A stretch of DNA of 64,000 nucleotides from an uncultured Paracoccaceae bacterium (GTDB lineage Bacteria; Pseudomonadota; Alphaproteobacteria; Rhodobacterales; Rhodobacteraceae): positions 1-64,000 of the forward strand of contig CAJJBH010000022.1 in the NCBI GenBank assembly GCA_905182355.1, read 5' to 3'. How positions within the stretch are numbered: position 1 is the first letter of the stretch; each line of letters starts with the position of its first letter. The translations under genes were made by a program, and so were the position numbers. The notes under the pieces are model-generated. The model did not search any database. It had not been told where the DNA came from and saw nothing but the letters and a program-made list of their open reading frames with translations. This document shows, piece after piece, positions 58,194 to 64,000 of the stretch.

Positions 58194-58963
58194 AGTTTTT
58201 GGCCACCATTGGACGTGCGGCGCTTGGGCTAATGGCTGCCATCGGGCGAATTACGATGTTTGCGTTTCAAACCCTTGTTCACATGGTGCGCGGCCCGTTT
58301 TACCTGCGCGAACTGGCGATTGCATTCTTAAACATTGGTTGGCTGTCATTGCCAGTAGTTGGCCTGACATCATTGTTCACAGGTGGCGCACTGGCCTTGC
58401 AAATCTACGCGGGTGGTGCACGTTTCAACGCAGAAGCCGTTGTACCCCAGATCGTCGCCATCGGCATGGTGCGCGAACTTGGCCCTGTTTTGGTTGGCTT
58501 GATGATCGCGGCCCGTGTGACTTCTTCAATCGCGGCTGAAATAGCGACCATGAAGGTCACCGAACAAATCGATGCCTTGGTTACTCTTTCGACCCATCCT
58601 ATGAAATACCTGACTGTTCCCCGCGTGCTGGCCGCTACAATTGTTGTGCCTGCCTTGGTCGCTATCGGTGACATCATTGGCATTTTTGGTGGATATGCAG
58701 TTGCGACAGGCACTTTAGGGTTCAACCCAGCCGCATATATTCGCAACACCGTCGACTTTCTTGAACTTAAAGATGTGGTGTCATCGCTGGCCAAAGGGGC
58801 CATGTTCGGGTTCATCGCCGCCCTTATGGGCTGTTATTATGGTATGAACTCAGGTCGCGGTGCCCAAGGCGTCGGCAGCGCCACCAAAGGATCGGTTGAG
58901 GCCGCAGCCGTTTTGATATTGGCCGCAAACTTCGTTCTTACGGGGGTTATGTTCTCTCTATGA
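58190..58963 (+). CDS. MlaE-type ABC transporter permease
   Basis: The 257-residue membrane protein belongs to the MlaE/YrbE family (five to six helices). It contains [65 protein letters not shown] (about 63-127), the most conserved part of the family. MlaE works with MlaF and a substrate-binding MCE protein to move lipids between the two membranes. It is coupled to alr upstream and to the ATPase gene downstream, overlapping each by four bases. Confidence 0.92.
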   Translation: MKFLATIGRAALGLMAAIGRITMFAFQTLVHMVRGPFYLRELAIAFLNIGWLSLPVVGLTSLFTGGALALQIYAGGARFNAEAVVPQIVAIGMVRELGPVLVGLMIAARVTSSIAAEIATMKVTEQIDALVTLSTHPMKYLTVPRVLAATIVVPALVAIGDIIGIFGGYAVATGTLGFNPAAYIRNTVDFLELKDVVSSLAKGAMFGFIAALMGCYYGMNSGRGAQGVGSATKGSVEAAAVLILAANFVLTGVMFSL

Positions 58964-59706
58964 TTGAACTTAAAGACGTTAAAAAATCGTTTGGTACCAA
59001 CCATGTCCTGCGCGGTGTCAACCTTAAGGTTGAACGAGGGACGTCGATGGTGATCATTGGCGGTTCTGGCACAGGTAAGTCTATTGCCATTAAATCGGTC
59101 TTGGGTCTTGTGACTCCAGATGAAGGCGAAATCACCGTTGATGGTCAGGATGTGACCAAGACTGATCGCGATGCGTTCCTTGCCCGATTTGGTATGTTGT
59201 TCCAAGGCGCTGCCCTATTTGACAGTATCCCTGTTTGGCAAAATGTGGCCTTTCGTCTGCTGCGCGGATCGTTAAAACGTCCCAAAGCAGAAGCCCGTGA
59301 AATCGCCATCGAAAAACTGCGCCGCGTGGGCCTCACCCCTGATGTGGCGGACCGGTTGCCCGCTGAACTGTCTGGTGGCATGCAGAAACGCGTGGGGCTT
59401 GCCCGTGCGATTGCTGCCGATCCCGAGATTATCTTTTTTGACGAACCGACCACTGGCCTTGATCCTATCATGGCGGGTGTCATCAACGATCTGATCCGCG
59501 AAATCGTGGTTGAAATGGGGGCCACGGCCATGACCATCACACACGATATGACGTCTGTCCGCGCAATTGCTGACAATGTGGCAATGTTGCATGACGGGGT
59601 GATCCAATGGACGGGACCGGTTGCGCAGATTGATGATGCAGGTGATCCGTTCCTTGACCAATTCATTCATGGCCGCGCGAAAGGCCCTATTGAAGCTGTG
59701 CGTTAA
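58960..59706 (+). CDS. MlaF-type ABC transporter ATP-binding protein
   Basis: The 248-residue ATPase has Walker A IIGGSGTGKSIAIK (about 32-45), the Q-loop FGMLFQGAALFDSIPVW, signature LSGGMQKRVGLARAIA and Walker B IIFFDEPTTGLDPI. The GAALFDS segment after the Q-loop is typical of the MlaF subfamily. It energises lipid transport with the upstream permease. No MCE-domain (MlaD) gene follows; the next gene is PqiA-like. Confidence 0.93.
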   Translation: MIELKDVKKSFGTNHVLRGVNLKVERGTSMVIIGGSGTGKSIAIKSVLGLVTPDEGEITVDGQDVTKTDRDAFLARFGMLFQGAALFDSIPVWQNVAFRLLRGSLKRPKAEAREIAIEKLRRVGLTPDVADRLPAELSGGMQKRVGLARAIAADPEIIFFDEPTTGLDPIMAGVINDLIREIVVEMGATAMTITHDMTSVRAIADNVAMLHDGVIQWTGPVAQIDDAGDPFLDQFIHGRAKGPIEAVR

Positions 59707-59745
59707 CTTACTCACATGTTTAGCGTTACAACGTATAGGCCGATT

Positions 59746-60189
59746 ATGTTGCGCTACACCAATTTGTCCCTGCTGGTTCTTTACCCGATAGCGTGGTTTG
59801 CGCCTTTAATGAAAGCGGGGTTATTGCCGTTGTTCGGGCTAAAGGAAATCAGCGTTGTCAGTGGCCTACAATCCTTGTGGGGGTCGGACATTTTTCTTGC
59901 TTTGTTGGTCACCGTGTTCGCCCTGGTTGCGCCTTACCTTAAGACCATTGGTTTGGCCTTGCTCCATTGGGATTTGCTAAGTCCCAAGCTGCTTCCAGTC
60001 CTCCACATCATCGGAAAGTTGGCGATGGCAGATGTGTTTTTGATTGCACTTTATATCACCTTAACTAAGGGAATCGGCGTGGGACGGATTGAAACAGCCT
60101 GGGGTCTTTACCTTTTCACCGCATGTATCCTGTTATCCATCTTCATTTCGTGGCGCAGCGAACAATCACATAAGCAGCCGCAGGACTAA
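59746..60189 (+). CDS. Paraquat-inducible protein A-like membrane protein
   Basis: From ATG 59746 the product has 147 residues with four membrane helices (about 5-22, 45-65, 83-103, 112-132); an ATG at 59716 would add ten residues. The layout and the GLKEISVVSGLQSLWGSDIFLALLVT segment match a single PqiA domain. PqiA proteins pair with MCE proteins (PqiB) and often sit beside Mla-type transporters. Its position directly after the MlaEF-type genes suggests a joint role in envelope lipid transport. Confidence 0.8.
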   Translation: MLRYTNLSLLVLYPIAWFAPLMKAGLLPLFGLKEISVVSGLQSLWGSDIFLALLVTVFALVAPYLKTIGLALLHWDLLSPKLLPVLHIIGKLAMADVFLIALYITLTKGIGVGRIETAWGLYLFTACILLSIFISWRSEQSHKQPQD

Positions 60190-60331
60190 CGCCAAAACAG
60201 CGACAATTCCTGTTTAAATTCCGCTTTTTTCATTGAATTGAGCCATCTTTTGGGATTTTCCCCTTCGCGAAAACCGCCTTTCGGCGTATGATTGCCGATA
60301 TAAAACACCACTTCTGGGGGGAAGTTTTACT

Positions 60332-60571
60332 GTGGCGCATGTCCGCACCTTTGCATTTTTAGTGCAATACCTGATGCAACGCTTAGCCTTGTTTGTCTTC
60401 GCAATCGCAGCGTTGGCATTGGTGTGTGCAACGGTTGGTGCCGCTTTCGGCACATTGCCGTGGATACAAATGAACCTGCGCTGGGACGGACTAACTGTTC
60501 CTAATGCTGGCATGTTTGTTCAGATTGGCCTGACCATCTTGGCCGTTGGGATTTGTTTTTTCCTGCCGTAA
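60332..60571 (+). CDS. Small two-helix membrane protein, unknown function
   Basis: The frame starts at GTG 60332 behind GGGGGGAAG and codes for 79 residues with two hydrophobic helices (about 17-42 and 61-79), joined by WIQMNLRWDGLTVPNAG. It has no cysteines beyond two within the helices. It lies 19 bases before the next gene, so probably shares its transcript. I do not recognise the family. Confidence 0.6.
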   Translation: MAHVRTFAFLVQYLMQRLALFVFAIAALALVCATVGAAFGTLPWIQMNLRWDGLTVPNAGMFVQIGLTILAVGICFFLP

Positions 60572-60589
60572 AACCGCCGTATTATTCAA

Positions 60590-61090
60590 TTGGAAAACTC
60601 ACACCGCCAGTTTGCAATTGGTATGAGTGATGTATCGCGTGCCTACGGGGCTGTTCACGCTGCAGATCGTGGCGACACCTTTCGCATTAGCAGTGAATTT
60701 GATGCAGTCCGCGAACGCCTTGCTTACTTGCGCGATCATCCTGATCTATCGACACTTGAGCCAGCCGTTTTAGAAATCGCAGCCCAGATGTCGTATGTGT
60801 CTAAAGAATTGGCACAGGTGTATTCTGATGAACGCATCACCCGCGCCCGTGGCTTTTTAGAACAACGCCAATTCGAGTTGGACCAATTCAATGCGCGTCT
60901 TGATCAGGCAAAAGTGGCCAGCACGGAAATGAAACATTGGTTGCACGAGATTGAGTTAGAAGAATCTGTGGCTGCGGCCCAATTGGACCGCCTGCGTGAT
61001 GAACTGAAGGACGTTTTGCCAAAACTTGGGCTTGAGACAGTTGTGCGCAAAGACGATACCGTTGTTGAAATGCCCAAAGCCGCCGAGTAA
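60590..61090 (+). CDS. Coiled-coil protein of unknown function
   Basis: The 166-residue product starts at TTG 60590, or at ATG 60623 (MSDVSRAYGAVH), with neither start having a strong ribosome site. It is soluble and almost wholly helical, with heptad-like stretches from about 65 to 150 (FELDQFNARLDQAKVAS and LDRLRDELKDVLPKL). It could be a partner of the preceding membrane protein. radA starts 50 bases later. No family is recognised. Confidence 0.6.
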   Translation: MENSHRQFAIGMSDVSRAYGAVHAADRGDTFRISSEFDAVRERLAYLRDHPDLSTLEPAVLEIAAQMSYVSKELAQVYSDERITRARGFLEQRQFELDQFNARLDQAKVASTEMKHWLHEIELEESVAAAQLDRLRDELKDVLPKLGLETVVRKDDTVVEMPKAAE

Positions 61091-61140
61091 TTTGACATTT
61101 AGGTTTTGACGCCGCTTCCCCTCTCAGGCACATAAGCGAC

Positions 61141-62520
61141 ATGGCAAAATCAACCACCACATTCACTTGTTCGGCCTGCGGTGCCAGTTCCAACAAATGG
61201 TCAGGACGCTGCGACGGCTGCGGCGACTGGAACACCATTTTGCAAGACGCTGGGCTTTCAACGTCTGGTCCGACAGGCAAGACAAGCAAATCGCTTGGTG
61301 CCCGCCGTGGCGCATCAGTTGAATTGACCGACCTTGCTACAGAAGAAGCCCCACCACCACGCACAAAATCCGGCCTTGAAGAATTGGACCGCGTTTTGGG
61401 CGGTGGGTTGGTCCCAGCCTCGGCCATTTTGGTGGGCGGTGACCCTGGCATCGGAAAATCGACGCTATTATTGCAAGCTGCCGCGGCCTTTGCCCGATCC
61501 GGCTTGAAAACTATTTATGTCTCGGGTGAAGAAGCCAGCGCACAAGTGCGCATGCGTGCTCAACGTCTGGACCTGGTTGATGCGCCCGTAAAGCTGGCCG
61601 CAGAAACCAATCTACGCGATATTTTGACAATGCTTGAAAAGGAAAAACCCAAGCTCGCGATCATCGATTCAATTCAAACCATGTGGTCAGATACGGTTGA
61701 TAGTGCGCCGGGGTCTGTCAGCCAGGTGCGCAGCGCCGCCCACGAGTTGACCACCTTCGCCAAGCGCAATGATATGTCAGTGGTCCTTGTTGGCCACGTC
61801 ACTAAAGACGGCCAAATCGCTGGTCCCCGTGTAGTTGAACACATGGTGGATACTGTTTTGTATTTTGAGGGTGAGCGTGGACATCAGTTCCGCATCTTGC
61901 GCGCTGTCAAAAACCGCTTTGGTCCGTCAGATGAAATTGGCGTCTTTGAAATGACGGGCCGTGGTTTGGCCCAAGTCACCAATCCATCCGCCTTGTTTCT
62001 GAGTGAACGCGGCACACCCAGCCCGGGATCAGTGGTGTTTGCAGGCGTTGAAGGCACCCGCCCAGTTTTGGTTGAATTGCAGGCCTTGGTCGCACCCAGC
62101 CCACATTCCCAAGCTCGCAGAACTGTTGTGGGTTGGGATGGGGGACGTTTGGCAATGATCCTTGCCGTTTTGGAATCGCGCTGTGGCATTCCGTTTGCAG
62201 GCCTTGATGTGTATTTAAATGTAGCAGGTGGCATGAAAATTAGCGAACCCGCAGCCGATCTGGCTGTGGCCGCCGCATTGCTAAGCGCACGTGAAGATGT
62301 CGCTTTGCCTGAAGGGGCCGTTGTTTTTGGTGAAATTAGCCTGTCTGGAGCCCTAAGACCTGCTCCACAGACCGAAAACAGGTTGAAAGAGGCGCAAAAA
62401 CTTGGTTTTACCTCGGCAATAGCGCCGTCAGGTGGAAAAACGATAGATGTAGTTGGCATGTCCCTCAATCAAATGAGTGATTTGACGGCTTTTGTAGGTG
62501 AAGTATTTGGCGCAGGTTAA
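61141..62520 (+). CDS. radA: DNA repair protein RadA
   Basis: RadA helps branch migration during homologous recombination. The 459-residue protein has the zinc finger FTCSACGASSNKWSGRCDGCGDW (Cys10, 13, 24 and 27) and Walker A LVGGDPGIGKSTLLL (about 97-111). The RadA-specific KNRFG motif lies in RAVKNRFGPSDEIG (about 255-268). A C-terminal Lon-like domain follows (about 330-455) with DLAVAAALLSAREDVALPEGAVVFGEISLSG. cvpA follows after 26 bases. Confidence 0.96.
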   Translation: MAKSTTTFTCSACGASSNKWSGRCDGCGDWNTILQDAGLSTSGPTGKTSKSLGARRGASVELTDLATEEAPPPRTKSGLEELDRVLGGGLVPASAILVGGDPGIGKSTLLLQAAAAFARSGLKTIYVSGEEASAQVRMRAQRLDLVDAPVKLAAETNLRDILTMLEKEKPKLAIIDSIQTMWSDTVDSAPGSVSQVRSAAHELTTFAKRNDMSVVLVGHVTKDGQIAGPRVVEHMVDTVLYFEGERGHQFRILRAVKNRFGPSDEIGVFEMTGRGLAQVTNPSALFLSERGTPSPGSVVFAGVEGTRPVLVELQALVAPSPHSQARRTVVGWDGGRLAMILAVLESRCGIPFAGLDVYLNVAGGMKISEPAADLAVAAALLSAREDVALPEGAVVFGEISLSGALRPAPQTENRLKEAQKLGFTSAIAPSGGKTIDVVGMSLNQMSDLTAFVGEVFGAG

Positions 62521-62546
62521 GCTCCGGATTTGAAAGGTAGATACCG

Positions 62547-63101
62547 ATGGATTTCACAATTATTGACGGCGTTGTCGCCATAGTTATTATCCTATCCGCC
62601 TTACTGGCCTATGGCCGCGGGTTGGTGCGTGAAATCATGGCCATCGTTGGCTGGGTTGCTGCTGCAGTCTTAGGTTTCTTGTTTGCGCCACGTGTCGAAC
62701 CACTGGTCCGCGAAATTCCAGTTGTGGGCGATATTATCGCGGACAGCTGCGAACTTAGCACCATTGGGGCCTTTGCTATCGTCTTTTCCATTGCCCTCAT
62801 CGTGATGTCCCTTTTCACACCGCTGTTTTCTTCGCTTATCCGCCGCTCTGCCTTGGGTGGTTTGGATCAAGGGCTGGGATTTTTGTTCGGCGTTGTGCGT
62901 GGGCTTCTCCTCGTGGCAATTGCATTCTTTGTCTATGACACGGTCATTACAGGCCAAGAATCCACAATGGTCGACGAAAGCCGTTCTGCTGCAGTGTTTG
63001 GTCGCTTTACAGTTTACATCCAAGAACAAGAGCCAGAACAGGCGCTTGGTTGGATCACAGCACGATACGAAAATCTTGTTGGTACATGTGGCGCTGAATA
63101 A
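62547..63101 (+). CDS. cvpA: CvpA family membrane protein
   Basis: The 184-residue protein has four membrane helices (about 8-22, 28-46, 65-88, 104-126) and the family's start (DFTIIDGVVAIVIILSALLAYGRGLVREI). CvpA is linked to colicin V export and envelope homeostasis in enterobacteria and is commonly found beside purF, as here. AAAGGTAG precedes the ATG. Confidence 0.92.
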   Translation: MDFTIIDGVVAIVIILSALLAYGRGLVREIMAIVGWVAAAVLGFLFAPRVEPLVREIPVVGDIIADSCELSTIGAFAIVFSIALIVMSLFTPLFSSLIRRSALGGLDQGLGFLFGVVRGLLLVAIAFFVYDTVITGQESTMVDESRSAAVFGRFTVYIQEQEPEQALGWITARYENLVGTCGAE

Positions 63102-63148
63102 TTGACCGAAGGACCTGCCGGTAAATCTATGGCAACTTTCTAATCCAA

Positions 63149-63185
63149 TCACGAAACTATCACATAAACTATGATAGTTTCGTGA
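63149..63185. promoter_or_regulatory. Perfect 14-bp inverted repeat upstream of purF
   Basis: TCACGAAACTATCA at 63149-63162 is perfectly inverted as TGATAGTTTCGTGA at 63172-63185 across a 9-base spacer. It lies between cvpA and purF without a T-run. It could be a repressor operator for purF or a structured end of the cvpA transcript. Confidence 0.5.
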
Positions 63186-63249
63186 CATGCGCCGCGAACC
63201 TGCGTAACAGAGGGTTAACCCCAAACGTTGACGGATTCGGAGCTGCACT

Positions 63250-64000
63250 TTGTCCCAACACATGCCCCCCGCCCATCCCTTTGATGACGATAAACTAAAG
63301 GAGGAATGTGGCGTCTTTGGTGTCATTGGAACAAAAGACTCGGCCAACTTTGTTGCCCTTGGCCTACACGCCCTCCAACACCGCGGACAAGAAGCTGGTG
63401 GCATTGTCAGCTATGACGCTGAACAAGGGTTCCAATCGGCTCGTCGTTTTGGATATGTGCGCGACAACTTTACATCACAAAAGATTATGGAAACCTTGCC
63501 CGGACCGCTGGCCATCGGGCACGTCCGCTATTCAACGTCTGGTTCCAAAGGCCAAACCGCGATCCGCGATGTTCAGCCTTTCTTTGGTGAATTTGCCATG
63601 GGTGGCGCTGCAATTGCTCACAACGGCAACATCACAAACGCCAATGCGCTGCGCCGTGAACTGATTGAACGCGGTTCAATTTTCCAAAGTTCTTCCGACA
63701 GCGAGTGCATCATTCACCTGATGGCCCGCTCGTTACAACGCAATATTCCTGAGCGGATGGAAGATGCGCTGCGCCGTGTTGAGGGTGCGTTTTCCATCGT
63801 CGCCATGACCCGCACCAAATTGATCGGTGTGCGCGATCCCTTGGGTGTGCGCCCCTTGGTCTTGGGCAAAATTGGTGATGGTTGGGCGCTTAGCTCTGAA
63901 ACCTGCGCATTAGACATCATCGGTGCCGAATTTGTACGCGAGATCGAACCAGGCGAAATGGTCGTCATAAGCGAACAACACGGCATCCAAAGCCATTTCC
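63250..64000 (+). CDS. purF: Amidophosphoribosyltransferase (partial at window edge)
   Basis: PurF starts purine synthesis by making phosphoribosylamine from PRPP and glutamine. The frame is open to the window end and shows the N-terminal Ntn glutaminase domain: EECGVFGVIG with the Cys that becomes the N-terminal nucleophile, LGLHALQHRGQEAGGIV, IGHVRYSTSGSKG, AIAHNGNITNA and SSDSECIIHLMARS. I favour TTG 63250 as start because GGAG lies seven bases upstream; ATG 63262 is the alternative. About 250 residues are present; the phosphoribosyltransferase half lies outside. Confidence 0.94.
   Translation, partial: MSQHMPPAHPFDDDKLKEECGVFGVIGTKDSANFVALGLHALQHRGQEAGGIVSYDAEQGFQSARRFGYVRDNFTSQKIMETLPGPLAIGHVRYSTSGSKGQTAIRDVQPFFGEFAMGGAAIAHNGNITNANALRRELIERGSIFQSSSDSECIIHLMARSLQRNIPERMEDALRRVEGAFSIVAMTRTKLIGVRDPLGVRPLVLGKIGDGWALSSETCALDIIGAEFVREIEPGEMVVISEQHGIQSHF

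Overview
The window is a chromosomal segment of an alphaproteobacterium, almost certainly a roseobacter-type member of the Rhodobacteraceae. The evidence is a class II (B12-dependent) NrdJ, a trpE / yibQ-like / trpGDC-moaC-moeA-lexA-comEC block, an alphaproteobacterial SOS box (GAAC-N7-GAAC) in front of lexA, a single-chain indolepyruvate:ferredoxin oxidoreductase, small RTX and Hint proteins, CtrA-like boxes, and two copies of a short intergenic repeat I associate with this family. Most of the window is compact housekeeping DNA.

Layout. 1-3650 is a graveyard of mobile DNA: an IS3-family element with recognisable ends (4-1184) that appears to sit inside a second, older IS3-type transposase, then a TniQ-family gene with three in-frame stops, then repeats resembling an IS21-type end. 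3653-7333 is nrdJ with a long upstream region (NrdR-like box, DnaA box). 8010-9877 holds tRNA-Pro, a DUF192 protein, a double cold-shock protein and pdxH. 10040-12714 holds fabI, a xanthine phosphoribosyltransferase-like gene and an aminotransferase. 12788-23598 is the tryptophan/molybdopterin/SOS block: a PpiD-like foldase, trpE, an antisense yibQ-like gene, then trpG-trpD-trpC-moaC-(GIY-YIG protein)-moeA, then lexA, converging on comEC. 25782-28642 is gltX and gltA.

28959-31302 is an accessory patch of small RTX-type acidic proteins, one frameshifted. 31299-42567 is a long minus-strand run: indolepyruvate:ferredoxin oxidoreductase, acyltransferase, murI, argC, ccmE, an endolysin/holin pair, ccmF, ccmH and an enoyl-CoA hydratase. 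The lysis pair looks like a gene-transfer-agent or prophage release cassette lodged in a cytochrome c maturation cluster; its endolysin is frameshifted at a run of seven G. 42747-46220 is a LysR regulator and an MscS channel, with a candidate structured small RNA between them. 46567-47747 is a small ORF and a Hint-domain protein. 48063-55432 carries purL, a MoxR/VWA pair, an unassigned hydrolase-like protein, pyrC and pyrE. 55593-64000 carries dnaB, alr, an MlaEF-type transporter with a PqiA-like protein, two unknown small genes, radA, cvpA and the start of purF.

Themes. Nucleotide supply and replication recur (nrdJ, gpt, purL, purF, cvpA, pyrC, pyrE, dnaB, radA, lexA). I found no defence island, CRISPR array or biosynthetic cluster. 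The best leads for something undescribed are the candidate sRNA at 43738-43818, the cluster of TTGTACAA palindromes at 47828-47930, the CtrA-box-preceded lysis cassette at 35240-35904, and the GIY-YIG/DUF4357-like gene stitched into the trp-moa operon.
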